Positions 28,753 to 42,885 of a DNA stretch of 64,000 nucleotides are shown one piece after another. This stretch comes from Adiantum capillus-veneris (lineage: Eukaryota; Streptophyta; Polypodiopsida; Polypodiales; Pteridaceae), in contig CM043950.1 of the NCBI GenBank assembly GCA_014529385.2, positions 75,869,435 to 75,933,434 on the forward strand. The letters are read 5' to 3'. A program made the translations under genes and the position numbers. The stretch's first letter is position 1. Each line of letters starts with the position of its first letter. Under the pieces are notes generated by a model. It did not search any database, was not told the origin of the DNA, and saw only the letters and a list, made by a program, of their open reading frames with translations.

Positions 28753-31700
28753 TTAAGAGATCTCTCTCTCATCCTCGCATAACTCAGCATAACTTCCTAT
28801 ATCTATATAGAGCTCTCCATTTAAACACATATCCTCTGTTTCATTTTGTAGCTCCTCTGCATGCACCCCATATAGAGTAGTAGCATCTTGATGCTCGTCT
28901 GGCACCACCGCAGCGGCTTCTAATTGAGCATCTTCTCTGATCTCCTCCATTGATGCCGTTGTGATTGGCACATGGTAGCCTTCATACGTCCTTGCACTAC
29001 GAGGGGCTACCTCTATGACGTACCACCAGTTTGATGTAGACTTTGTAGGATGAAATATTACCTGCCAGAGCCACATAACTTACATGAGAGCTTTCAAGCA
29101 CATAACTTGTAAAAGGGGGATGTTAACTATTTACATACTTAATTGTTCACAATGCTCGGGTAGTACGAAAGTGTCTCTTAGGTCAGTCCATTTCTTAGTA
29201 GAATCCACCTCAAGAAAACCAGACTCTCCTCTACGCACAGTAGCGTTGCGACCCTCCATGATTATCTTGAACCATTGCACGTCGAACAAGTCAACAAAAA
29301 ATCCTCTGTAATCGATCCTCAAAATCTCTTGTAGCGTGCCGAAGTAAGCGAGTTCCGCCACCACAGGATCTGCATCAAAGGAACGTCGTCGACTAGACTG
29401 TTCAAATTTTTCCATGATTCCACAATCTTGAGTAAAACGCTTTTTGTCGATCCGTTCCACCCTAAAATGTCGACCTTTACACCATGTTGTTGTGTATGAC
29501 TTATACTACAATGAACAAAGATTATGAGTGGCCGTTCAAACGTTTAGAAATAAAGTCACTAGCTAGTCATACATTGCAAACTTACCTTGGTCGCGCAACC
29601 CCGAGAGTACTCCCACTCTTCCTCAGTCACTTCGTCACCGCATTGTTGTGCGCTTTTCAATTGGTTGTGCAACCATCTTAAGCTCATGAATGTTGGTAGG
29701 CTCTCCAGACCCGTCGGATAGTGCATCGGTGGTCGTCTTCCTCGTCTCCACTCGATTCGTGCCCTTTGTCGCTCTTGCTTTGCATCCTCATATTGTGAAA
29801 TCCACTTTTGCATCACTGGATTGTGAAGCATGCAAAATCGGTTGATTTTAGCCTCTAGATCTTCCGTCATCTTCTTCTCAACACCGAGATTGCACATGAC
29901 AATCCCAGATATGCGCTCATCATCTATGGTTCGCCATAGCGTATCCCGGGCTTTATCAAATCCGTCTAGCCACTCTCCAATGTACACTAGGGACTCTGAT
30001 ACCAACCAACCTTCTGCCATGCTACCCTCCGGACGTGCCTTTTGACGCACATATCCCTTAAGCGTTTTCATGAAACGTTCTAAGAAGAACATCCATCTGG
30101 AATGAACTGTGCCAGCTATTTCCACCTCATCAACTATGTGAACAAGAAGATGCACCTGAATGGTTAGCATGGTAGTAGGAAAATGTTTCTCAAACATCCC
30201 TCAATGGCAACCGGTAAAATAAACTGTAAAGTATGTGCAGCAATGATATTAAAGTCCACTATGAACGTACCTGACACATTTTATGCCAATCGTGTGACTT
30301 CAAACCGGTAAGCTTTCCTTCTTTAGTAAAACACGTTCGGAGCGAGTGCATTACGCCAGTGGGGGTCCGCAAAGATCGAATGGTCTCTTTTACTTTGCGT
30401 TCTTGGGCTCCTGTGAAAATCCATGGTGCTTTAGGGAGTTTTATTGATCCATCAGATGCTATTTGCGGCCAATATTGCTCCATACGATCCACATTTCTAA
30501 GGTCAACTCTGGCTCCCAAAGTATCTTTCTTGCCAGTCAGATGGTCCCATAGTAGATTACCCACATTCTTGAATATGTGCATTGGATCGAGCAAGTGATT
30601 GATCATGAGTCGGGGCCAGTATGGTAACTCGTACCATAGAGATAGTCTCTTCATCCCTGGAGGCAATCCGTCATCGCACATCTCCTTCTGCTCTAACCAT
30701 GCTTGTGTAGACATCCTTGGTTGCTCTCTTCCCAAAAAGCCGTCGCGTAACACATGATTCTCTGGAAGATACGCTTGATGACCTTCGTAGATTTGTTTCT
30801 TCAGTGAGGGCGCCCTACGTGAATTCAGTCTAGGTCCACATGTGACACATGCTCTGTATCCGCTTGTTTGAAGCCCTGCATGTATACACATGATAATAGA
30901 TCAACTATGGGAAAAAACAAGATTTACAGTGTCTGAGTGAGGAGTGTCAATAGATCACCTGAGCATTCTGTTAGCCCGGGATAGTCATGCATGGTCCACA
31001 TTAGAATGCCTCTGATCAAAGCATTCCGTCGTCCTGTGTGTCGGCTCATATCCACCACCTCTATGCCAATCCACAATTGTTGTAGCTCTTCCAATAGTGG
31101 ACGAAGATACACATCCATATTCTCCACTTTATATCGCCCTGGCACAATCAAGCTTAGCCATAGGTGCCCCTTCTTCGTAGTCAACCACGGGGGAATGTTG
31201 TAGTTGACGATGACAACGGGCCATACACTGTAAGATGTTGATCTTTGACCAAATGGATTTACGCCATCCATAGCCAGGCCTAAGCGCAAATTTCGAGCTT
31301 CCTTGGCAAAATCCGACCATGTTCCATCTATATGTTTCCAGGCTGCGCAATCTACAGGAATTCGTAGCACACCATCCGAAGATTTATTCTCCTCATGCCA
31401 TGATGCTAGGGCGGCCATGGACTTACATTCGAAGAAATGCTTGATGTGAGGAAGTAGAGGAAAATGTCGCAAAACCTTTTGTGGAATTTTTGTCCCGTGG
31501 AGATCTACTCGATATCTTTCGGAATCACATTTCGGACACTTCTCCATGTCTATGTATTCCCCTCTGAAAAGAATGCAGTCATTAGGACAAGCGTGGATAG
31601 AATTGTAATCCATCCCCAAGTTTCGCAAAATCTTTCTTGCTTCATCTCGAGAATCTGGCATCACATTGTCAGCTGGTAGTATGTGCTCTTTAAGCAATCT

Positions 31701-32327
31701 ACACAACATAAAAATACGATACAGTCGTGTAAAAATCTATCAGATCATTATACATTTAGAGTTTTATTAAAGTAAACTAATTGTAATAGATCACCTGAAA
31801 AGCGCTGTGACGCTAGTGTCACTCCATCCAAACTTTGCCTGCACGTTGAGAAGAACCAGGAGTGCTTTCAATCTAGACATACGTGCTCCATTATACAATG
31901 GCGTATCGGCTTCACTTTTCATATCATCATAGATAAGCCTTTCTGAATCCATGATCGTCTCGATCATTTCATCAATCTCGGGCTCAAACATTGCCTCGTT
32001 GGGAATGTGCTCTGCATGATCATCCCCCGAGCTGTCAAAGGCTACATCTTGTGGCCTCACATATGCTGCTTGACCAAAGCGCCTGCGAACACGTCTATTG
32101 GGTTGCAAGATTGCTGCTTGTTGGCCAGCGTCAGAGTCCGACGAGTTATAATTGGCAACAACTCGATCTATAATAGATGGATCGAACTCGTCAAATTCAC
32201 GAACGTGCTGCAAAGAAACACGTCTTGTCCATCGCACAGCATGCTTGCATTGATTACAAGGACATAAGACCCTCGTTGAGAGATAGGTGTTTCGATTGGA
32301 CGGTCCCACATCCTCGTCACTACTCAT
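28753..32327 (-). pseudogene. CACTA TNP2-like transposase, six exons, internal lesion
   Basis: Exons (minus strand): 32327-31795, 31698-30959, 30875-30271, 30223-29586, 29505-29139, 29078-28753. Exons 1 and 2 both end CAG/GTGATCTATT, and reading phase is kept across introns 1-3. Domains: Transpos_assoc (CNQCKH, VREFDEFDPSIID) in exon 1; the Transposase_21 catalytic region in exons 2-3 (CPNDCILF, CPKC, LGLAMDGVNPFG, YSVWPVVIVNYN, ILMWTMHDYPGLTECSG, LLDPMHIFKNV); DUF4218 in exon 4 (VHLLVHIVDEVEIAGTVHSR, LKGYVRQKARPEGSMAEGW); the C-terminal region in exons 5-6. Exon 4 starts ILPVAIEG, but the next block, FEKHFPTTM, lies in another frame and about 50 residues normally found between them are absent. 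This points to a deletion at about 30195-30205 that inactivates the protein. Confidence 0.85.
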
Positions 32328-32389
32328 AATGAGGATAAAAATCTTATAACCTGGACAACAAATTTAATATTCTATTGGCATTCTTCGTC

Positions 32390-32441
<52 letters not shown>

Positions 32442-32871
32442 CTCGCATTCTCTAGTCATGTCCAATCCCCGCACACCTCGGTCTAGAGGTGCACGAAGAT
32501 CAGAACCACCGGGTTATAATCTCGTCTTTATTGGTCAATACCTATATTTGTGGGTACAAGAAATCTACAGACCCACATCTACATGATACTGCATGTAGTG
32601 GACAAAACCCCTTTGCCTCTTCTCTAGCTGTAGCACTTCACAGCATCTTAACATCTTTTCATAGTAGATCTTTTCACTGTTCGTCTAACTCTAAACCCTA
32701 AATCGTAAGTAATTCTTGCGTGGACTTGATCTAACGTAAATAAGCGTAAATCTAAATAAACGTAAATCTAACTAAAAATAAACCTAAATCTAATTTAACG
32801 TAAGTCTACATCTAACCTAATCTTTAACGTCTTTTGGGATAGTTTCCTACGACGTTAAAACTCTCTTCTTC

Positions 32872-32919
<48 letters not shown>

Positions 32920-33795
32920 ACCTAAATAAACCTAAGTCTAATCTAATATAACATAAATCTAAATCTAACGTAAATTATGTTATATTAAAAACAAAGAACT
33001 AAACTAACAGGGATTATAAGAACCTTAAAACTGATTTAACACATAATTTTTCATATAACTCGGCAAGAGTTGGCATTCTCATCACTAAAGATGTGAGAGT
33101 TAACTTCCGGCGGTGACGCTACCTCATCTCCATCCACAACTGACAATAGCAATTGGCCCTTTGGACCGTTCTTGCTCTTGTTACTAACTTTGAAGTTGCT
33201 GTTGAATGACTAGAGGTTGTCTAGATGGTCATTGTCGGGGATGTAGTGACTCTTGCCGCCCTGAAGATCCACCTTCTTCCCTATCTTCTAAGGACATTTC
33301 ACCAGTACTTTGGGATCGACAGAGCCCACCATGAGTGAAGGCAGCAATACCCTATATTCCATTGAGGGCTTTCTTCACCCGCTTCATGCAGGCATCGCAG
33401 TCTATGGAGACCTAAATCTAATCTAATATAACGTAAATCTAAATCTAGCGTAAATAAACGTAAATCTAACTAAAAATAAACCTAAATCTAATCTAATTTA
33501 ACTTAAATAAACCTAAATCTAATTTTACGTAAGTCTACATCTAACCTAATCTTTAACGTCTTTTAGGATAGTTTCCTACGACGTTATAACTCTCTTCTTC
33601 TTGTGTGTGTGCGCGTGTGTGGATGTGTGTGCCAATAAAAAGAGATAAATGGTATAACCTTTCTATCACCCATGCCAAGTATGATAAATTGGTTATGCCA
33701 TTTCCCTTTTGAATAATAGGTCTTGAGTTCAACTCCTCGTCGGCTAGATCTTTAGGTCTTTTAATTTTAATTAGTTTCCTACGATGTTAAATTAG
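32328..33795. other. CACTA 5' region: microsatellites and a duplicated segment
   Basis: A (CT)n run at 32393-32439 and a (TG)n run at 32873-32914. A ~155-bp segment of aaacctaaatctaa-type words ending in tttcctacgacgtta and cttcttcttgtgtg occurs twice, near 32757-32912 and 33457-33615. Between the copies (33060-33410) lies anonymous sequence. Nothing coding is visible. Confidence 0.7.
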
Positions 33796-34056
33796 TTTCT
33801 CTCTCTTTCTCTCTCAATGTGTGTGCGTTTTTTTGTTTATGCATGTTTTCTCTCTCTTTTCCTCTCTCAATGTGTGCGTTTTTTGTTTATGCATGTTCTC
33901 TCTCTCTTTTTCTCTCTCAATGTGTGCGTTTTTTGTTTATGCATGCTCTCTCTCTCTTTTCCTCTTTCAATGTGTGTGTGCATTCTTTGTTTATGTATGT
34001 GTGTGTGTGTTTTTGTTTATGTTTGTACTCTTTCTCTCTCTCTCTCAAAAACACTA

Positions 34057-34113
<57 letters not shown>

Positions 34114-34175
34114 AAGAGGGGAAGGGAACATGAGAGTGAGGAGAGGGAAGGAGCATACCTGGCTCTCCTTCCTCT

Positions 34176-34206
<31 letters not shown>

Positions 34207-34245
34207 GAGAAGAGAGAGAGAGAAAGAGAGAGGGAGAGCGTTACC
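33796..34245. repeat. Minisatellite and TG/GA microsatellites inside CACTA
   Basis: Four copies of a ~57-bp unit (tctctcaatgtgtgcg ... gtttatgcatg) between 33800 and 34000, then (TG)n and (GA)n runs at 34055-34110 and 34180-34236. A long open frame across it in more than one frame is repeat-driven. Confidence 0.85.
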
Positions 34246-34319
34246 TGCTCCTTGATTGAGGGCGTCGAAAAACTCAGATCTGAGATCTGAGTTTTTGGGC
34301 GCTCTCTATTATTTTTTTT

Positions 34320-34449
34320 AGCCCAGCCGACGTCGCTATGAGCGTTGCAAATTTACTTGTAAATTTACGACGCTCACAGCGACGCTGGATTTTTTTTTTT
34401 TTGAGCGTCGCTGTGTGAGCATCACTAATATGAATAGCCTCTTGTAGTG
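34320..34449. promoter_or_regulatory. CACTA right subterminal and terminal repeats
   Basis: cgtcgctatgagcg, acgctcacagcgacgct and gagcgtcgctgtg words precede the terminal inverted repeat at 34438-34449. They are the same words as the left array but fewer. Initiation of TNP2 from this side is expected from En/Spm, not shown here. Confidence 0.8.
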
Positions 34450-35131
34450 CTATAAAAATGGTGAAGGACTGAACTAAAGATGCAAAGATGAAAAGGTATT
34501 ATAAAGACATAAATGTCAAGGAATTCTTGTGTTATTGATACTTGCAATCTAGGTGTTGTTTCTCTATTTGCAGAGGAGACCTATAGGGTCTCATGTATAG
34601 CTTAGCAATGATAGATTGAGCCCTTATGAATTTATGAAATGATGATCTAAAATTTCAACTATTAATAAGTTGGAAACCTACTAATAAGAGGTCCTTTGTG
34701 TGCAATTATCCCCTAGGCTTGGTACAAAGGATGCTATTTTCAAGCAATTTTTGTGTGTCGATAGCATTACCAAGTACCTAATAACTACTGTTTTGTGCAG
34801 TGCGACAACTCTTGGCTCTCACATTTCCCACAGCCAGCAGCCCAACGCTGACCTGACTCACGTTTCGAACCCATATCCCCCGACATCGCGAACGAACGGT
34901 GGCCATGGTGAACGGGGGGGGGGGCATTTGTTGTGGTGCGGTAGTTTGCAAGATGTTGGGAAAGAAGCCAAAATAAGGCGGGCCACCGCATTAAAAACCG
35001 AACAAACAACGTTCGGGAACGCCTCATGTGCGCACACAAGAGAGAAGCTAAAAATTGAGACTTTTTGATCGAGGTTAAAATAAGTCCACATCTGACTTAA
35101 AATGGGCTTCTTGGTGTGCGTCACACCCCAT
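34450..35131. other. No gene seen
   Basis: Starts with the right CACTA target duplication CTA. A G10 run lies near 34915-34924. Open frames of 84-122 codons overlap on both strands at 34700-35124 and show no recognised domain. Confidence 0.45.
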
Positions 35132-35456
35132 CACTGTAGCACATGGACATGGTCAAATGGGATCAATGGTGGAGGAGGAAAAGGCGGGGTGCGTCAATCA
35201 TGGACCGTCGGATTTACCAGTTTGTCCGAATTTACTAATCGGCCTACATTTACAATATGACATACTCGAATCCCCTATATTTCAACGTACGCAGGAGGAC
35301 GTAGTGGTTAGTGCACATGGCTCGTGGTGGGGAGGTCGGGGGTTCAAGAAATGGGGTGCGGATCGACCCGAATTTACAAGCCTGCCCGAATTTACCAAAT
35401 GCGCATTGACGGCCTCAACCCTCGATCCCATTTGAGCATGGCCATGTGAGATAGTG
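35132..35456. mobile_element. Inverted-repeat element with tRNA-like interior, copy 1
   Basis: Arms of 33 bp at 35132-35164 (cactgtagcacatggacatgg...) and 35424-35456 (the inverse) match at 28 of 33 positions. The interior is similar along its length to copy 2 (60036-60435): atcatggaccgtcgga, ccgaatttac repeats, acgcagg, then a tRNA-like segment with gtggttagtgcac (A-box-like) and gggttcaag (B-box-like) at 35302-35350, then gaatttacaa and gcgcatt. No coding capacity. A tRNA-derived SINE captured between inverted repeats is one reading. Confidence 0.6.
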
Positions 35457-35561
35457 TGGAGGTGCGTCACAGCACGTACAGTGTCGGTACGGCCGGCATG
35501 CAATTAAAAGCTATCTGAGCCAACTCTCCTCGTGGGTTAAGGTCTCTTGAAATACGACGTT

Positions 35562-35599
<38 letters not shown>

Positions 35600-36639
35600 G
35601 TCTCCCACTGCACGGCTGCCATATAAGAAGCGTGCAGAAAAAGTTCCCAGCAGGCCTGCCACTGGAACAACACCCAAGCTTGTCTCTGGTTTGTACCTGC
35701 CAATTCACTCATGCGTATATATATATGCTTTGAATGCTGCAAGTCTTAATGCAATTTTCAAATTCTTGTATTAATCGTCATTACACAGGTATTAATCGTC
35801 ATTGCATCCAGGGGTTGAAGGTTTCTATCAAATAGCACTCAAACAATCCGTCATTTGTCGCATGTAAGACATGCATACAAGGTGAGGATCTCTCTCCCTC
35901 GCTCAAGATCGGCTAACATGACGATGGAAGTCTCTTTATAAATCTGTGTTTGGTGCATGCCTCTGTCTGTTAGTGCCTTGTTTCTAAAAGCTTGGAAAGT
36001 CTTTTATGTGGTGGAATGGGATGCTGATGCTCCTCTGTGAGACAAGTTGGGTGGCCTTAAACATTCTTGCAACTCTGGATGTTGTACAAATTCTGTTCCT
36101 TGTGTTTTGACTCCCCGCCTTTGAACCTCAATTTCTGAGGTATTGAGTCTCCCTGAGACGTATTCTCTTCACACCGGTGTTCAGGGAAAATCATTTTTGC
36201 AACCATACACAATTCCTTTTTATGGATTTTCTAGTTTTTGAATAAATCTACATCGTCTTTTTCAAATATTAGATGGAATTTTCCCCTTTCCTCTTCCTAT
36301 CAAGTGGCATCTTTGAATTGCAAAACGGCACGATTGGAAGTTGAGACAGTTTTCCCAAACACTTCATGATCTAGTGTTTTGGAAAAATAATTTTTCCAAA
36401 CATACAAAGTTCCTTTTTTTGAATTTGCCAAGAGGAAATTTTAGAAAATTAGGTTTATTTTTTGGGTTTTTACACTATTTTCTTCTATGTTGGGATGGAA
36501 TTTCTTCTTTTACCCGTGTCCTCAACTAGCATTTTTCAAAATGGAAAATGGCACGATATTAAGCTGAGACACATTTTTCTCGAACACGGACTTCATCGGA
36601 CTCGAAAGCTACTACAAAGATGCTTTTTGTGCACCCCAA
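35457..36639. other. No gene; CT microsatellite at 35566-35597
   Basis: A 32-base CT run follows tacgacgttaaaactc, a phrase also found before the TG run inside the CACTA element (near 32849 and 33577). The rest is anonymous. Confidence 0.5.
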
Positions 36640-36859
36640 AGCAGTGTTAGAAAAAACCGGGGTCCTATGTATTTTAACTGGTTGAAATCCTAAAATCCCG
36701 GTTAGATTTTGAGCTTGCCTTGAAGAAAACCGGGAAATTTTCACAAGTTTTAGTGTATTTACCGGCAAAAGCTTCAAGTTTTCACCTAAAAACTGGGATA
36801 ATTTCAAGTTTGCCCTTATTTTCTTCGGTTAGAAAAAATGTTTTTTTCTAGCCCTGCTG

Positions 36860-36909
<50 letters not shown>

Positions 36910-38010
36910 ATTAATGTTTTCCAAAGGCTGAAGTTGGCCTACAAGACAAACTATAATATACACGAGTGTGTGTGTCTCCCGTAAAATTAGTGTGGCTTTT
37001 GTATTGTATTGGATCTTGTTCATGCCACTTTGGAACATCTATGCTTAGCCTCAAGCACTGTCGATGGCTTGAGGAGCACAAAGATACAAAAGGATGCACA
37101 TAGAGCCAAGTCAGGCTGTGTTACAGCTGGTAGTTGGAAGCTCATAGTTAGTACTTTTTCGAGTATCTGACTTTGAGTAGTGCTTGTTTCCAATTTTGAG
37201 AGATTTTGTGTTTTCCTTTGGAAAGTATCCACTCATTGCTTTCGTAAATGATTTTCTTCGAATTTGGATTTTGCAGGGTTTCTTTCCAAAACTCCAAGGT
37301 TTCTTGTTGATTTCCAAGTTTTTTTGACATAACAGAAGTCGACAATCTTTGTACAAACCAAAATGACTTGGTTATTGAACACCTTTCCTCTTAGAATTAG
37401 ATCATTCTTGAAAGTGCGGATTTTCCAAGTCTTTTGCACCCATTTGCAGATTTTGCCCGCGAAACCTCTCGTGGCCGTAGTCTCTAAACAGATGGAGGGG
37501 GACTTCTATTGCTGCTTTACATCTTGAACATAGGTTAGTGCTGAATCTTCTAAGTTTAGCTTTGATCCCCGTTGGTAAAACCCTCCACATCACCTTCCAT
37601 ATGAAAATCTTCATTATTCTAGGCCATGGAGGATCCTATGTATTCTGTGTAACTACTGCCCACTTCATCTCAGGCCATGGATTGTTCCTTTTGAAGTTGA
37701 TTCGAAACTTTACAGATATTATTAAGTAGAGGCATCAATGTTGTGCACACAATGCTTGTGACTATTAGAAAAGAAAAAGTCCTACCTCCTACAATAGGGA
37801 GGTGGCATTAATGGTCGCAAAAAATAGGGGTTGCAGAAAAATGCAAGTTTAGTGTATTTTTAACTTGCTAAAATTGTAAAATGCGCGCTAGAGTCCGAGC
37901 TCGTCTTAAAGAAAACCATCCAAGTTTGAGTGTAAATATTGCAAAACGCTTCAAAGATTACCGGAAGAACAAAGAAAGTTTGAAGTGTGGCCTTCATTCT
38001 TTGGTTAGAA
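36640..38010. repeat. Diverged repeat pair around a GA run and a LINE scrap
   Basis: 36645-36835 and 37815-38010 share an order of words (gttttagtgtatttaccggcaaaagc-like, ttgaagaaaacc, tcttcggttagaaaa) with many differences. They look like an old duplicated non-coding repeat. A 45-base GA run lies at 36863-36907. Confidence 0.5.
37400..37640 (-). pseudogene. LINE zf-RVT domain fragment
   Basis: Minus strand reads MKIFIWKVMWRVLPTGIKAK, then LCSRCKAAIEVPLHLFRDYG. This is the W..W...LPT...C..C....E...H pattern of the zf-RVT region that follows reverse transcriptase in plant L1-type LINEs. About 70 codons remain and nothing else of the element is clear. Confidence 0.7.
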
Positions 38011-38477
38011 AAGAGCCTTGGTTGGCATAGCCTCCACCACTTTTAAGATAATTTTAGGAAACATACATTCGTCTCTTTTACTATCTTTAATGTTGGAGCC
38101 GGACTTGTACCTCTCCTCAATTGCTAGAAGCTATTTGAAAAAAAGACTAATTTCACAAGGAGGATTTGTTTACCTTTAAGCGTGTGTACACTCACAATGC
38201 TTCTCATTTGTTGCAGATGCCATGTAAAGCTATTAGGTGCATGTCAAAAGGTTATTCGCAAGTCTTAAGTTCACTTTGTAGATGCATAAACTATTGTTAC
38301 TACTAGGCATCATAAAAGATACGGGCAGTTGAGGCTCGATTATCATCGATAGTGCATGGTCTACGTGAGTGCTATACGGAAGTATGGTGGAGAGTCGGCA
38401 CTGTGTCTCTCCAAAATTTATAAGAAACTGAAGCTGTGCCTTGCACCCTATAATATTGGCATGGTATTCAAGAACAA

Positions 38478-38827
38478 GATAATGATCTTGAATTTTTCTT
38501 TGAGAATTTGGTATTCAAGTCCATGCCATGACCATACAAATTTCTCTCTTGTCCTTGTCACAACCATGTTGGACATGTCCAACAGTCAACATGCTCCAAG
38601 AGGCTATATTTTGGATAAAAAGCTTGTTAACAACTTTGTTTGAATTGCTTTAGATAATGAACATGATTTTCTCTTTGACAATTTGGTATTCAAGTCAATG
38701 CCATGACCATGTGAATTTCTCTCTTCCTCATCACAGCCATGTTGGGCATATCCTAGAGTCAACATGTTCCAAGAGACTACATGTTAGATCAAAAACTTGT
38801 TAGCAACTTTGTCTGTATTGCTTTATT
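38478..38827. repeat. Tandem duplication, 175-bp unit, two copies
   Basis: gataatgatcttgaattttt at 38478 and gataatgaacatgattttc at 38653 start two copies that share ggtattcaagtc, atgccatgaccat, agtcaacatg and cttgttagcaactttg. About 85% similar by eye. No coding sense. Confidence 0.8.
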
Positions 38828-41727
<2,900 letters not shown>

Positions 41728-41790
41728 GAAGAAGATGATTTTGACGTCTTCAAAAGGCCAAAATGACCTATGAGACCAATCCGTTACAAA

Positions 41791-42100
41791 TTGGTGAATT
41801 GATACCATGTCTGAGTACAAAAAAAGAGATACTAAATGAATTTGGAAGCGCTACTAGTTGAAAATGTGTTGGGTATGTTGCTAAATTGGCTTTATCTGAC
41901 AGGAAAAATAATTCTAAATGAATTTATTGGAATTTTAAGTGAGGGTTGGTGAATTGATACCATGTCTGAGTACAAAAAAAGAGATACTAAATGAATTTGG
42001 AAGCGCTACTACTTGAAAATGTGTTGGGTATGTTACTAAATTGGCTTTATCTGACAGGAAAAATAATTCTAAATGAATTTATTGGAATTTTAAGTGAGGG
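41791..42100. repeat. 155-bp tandem duplication spanning flank and LTR start
   Basis: ttggtgaattgataccatgt starts at 41791 and again at 41946. Each copy holds ~85 bp of flank, the GGGTA target site, and the first ~70 bp of the LTR (tgttgctaaattgg at 41876, tgttactaaattgg at 42031). The copies are almost identical, so the duplication is much younger than the element. Confidence 0.92.
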
Positions 42101-42212
42101 TTTTTCTCACTGGAAACATCCGAGTATAGAGTATTCCTAGTACGTTATTCAGAGTAATGACAGGAGCACTGTGAAAGGGATATTTGTAAGGCCACTAGGA
42201 AGAGGTACTTCT

Positions 42213-42403
42213 GATGCGTCACATCGGATGGGTGACAGGGAGCATCGGGAAGAAGTATTCGACCATCCGAGAACGGACATCTTTGATGCGTCATAGGATG
42301 GGTGACATAGAGCATCGCGAAGGAGATTGTACCGTCAGTTCGGTAGGAAAGGGCTAGGTGATGGGTATTCCTGATGCGTCACAAGGTGGGTGACGGGTGC
42401 ATC
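42213..42403. promoter_or_regulatory. Three gatgcgtcac...gtgac...gcatc hairpin modules in the LTR
   Basis: Modules at 42213-42246, 42285-42316 and 42373-42403. Each begins gatgcgtca and ends with gggtgac then gcatc, so GATGC pairs with GCATC and GTCAC with GTGAC. The core GTGACGCATC (either strand) includes TGACG, the core of plant as-1/bZIP sites. They sit ~480-670 bp upstream of the TATA box. An enhancer role is an inference. Confidence 0.7.
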
Positions 42404-42877
42404 GGAAAGGGGATATCCATAGTCAAGAGGAAAATCCGAACTGTGTTAGAAAAGCAAGCACTTGAATGAAGATGGGTTCAGAGGAAACTGTGAGGAAAAA
42501 ATGGATGCTTTCTGAGAAAGCGGGTTGCTTTTCGGGAAAGTGCTTTCCCACGAGGAAGTCTATGTCTGCATTGCATTTGTGCATGTGATTGCATCCAAGG
42601 ACGCTTGGGTAGTGTTGTGAAAGTTTTGCTTTTAACTATAAGGTTTTATTGAGCTTTTGGGCAGATTCATACCATTTTTAAAGGTGACCGGCTATCCACT
42701 TAGTAAGTGGGCAGCTATTAAGTGGGCAGCATATGATTAAATAAAGCAGAAAAAACAAGCCAACGATTTTTCTCTCTTTTTCTGGCATAGAAGAGGGAAA
42801 AAAAAAAAAACCGAAAAACGGCCGTGATCTCTACGTGAGCTGCCAATGCTTTGCTATCTTCGCCGTAGCCAGGGAGC

Positions 42878-42885
42878 TATAAAAG
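42878..42885 (+). promoter_or_regulatory. Probable LTR TATA box
   Basis: TATAAAAG with a CCAAT 36 bp upstream (42842). The same arrangement is kept in the 3' LTR (54237-54244). Transcription would start near 42910-42920. Confidence 0.65.

Larger units (their letters stand above)
26526..34449 (-). mobile_element. CACTA (En/Spm) DNA transposon
   Basis: 7,924 bp. Termini are CACTACAAGAGG (26526-26537) and its exact complement (34438-34449), flanked by CTA on both sides (26523-26525 and 34450-34452). Arrays of cgtcgcta/tagcgacg words lie inside both ends. Two minus-strand genes are present: TNP2-like transposase (28753-32327) and a TNPA-like protein (27171-28480). Termini and target duplication look complete, but both genes carry lesions, so it is probably non-autonomous. 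Confidence 0.95.

Noticed and set aside
32735-33000. ctaaatctaa words suggestive of telomeric CCCTAAA
   Set aside because: Not a CCCTAAA array. The words vary and form part of a duplicated segment of the CACTA element.
33817-34290. 157-codon open frame with apparent membrane-like Cys/Phe/Leu repeats
   Set aside because: Produced by a 57-bp minisatellite and TG/GA runs. It is open in several overlapping frames, with no conserved protein.
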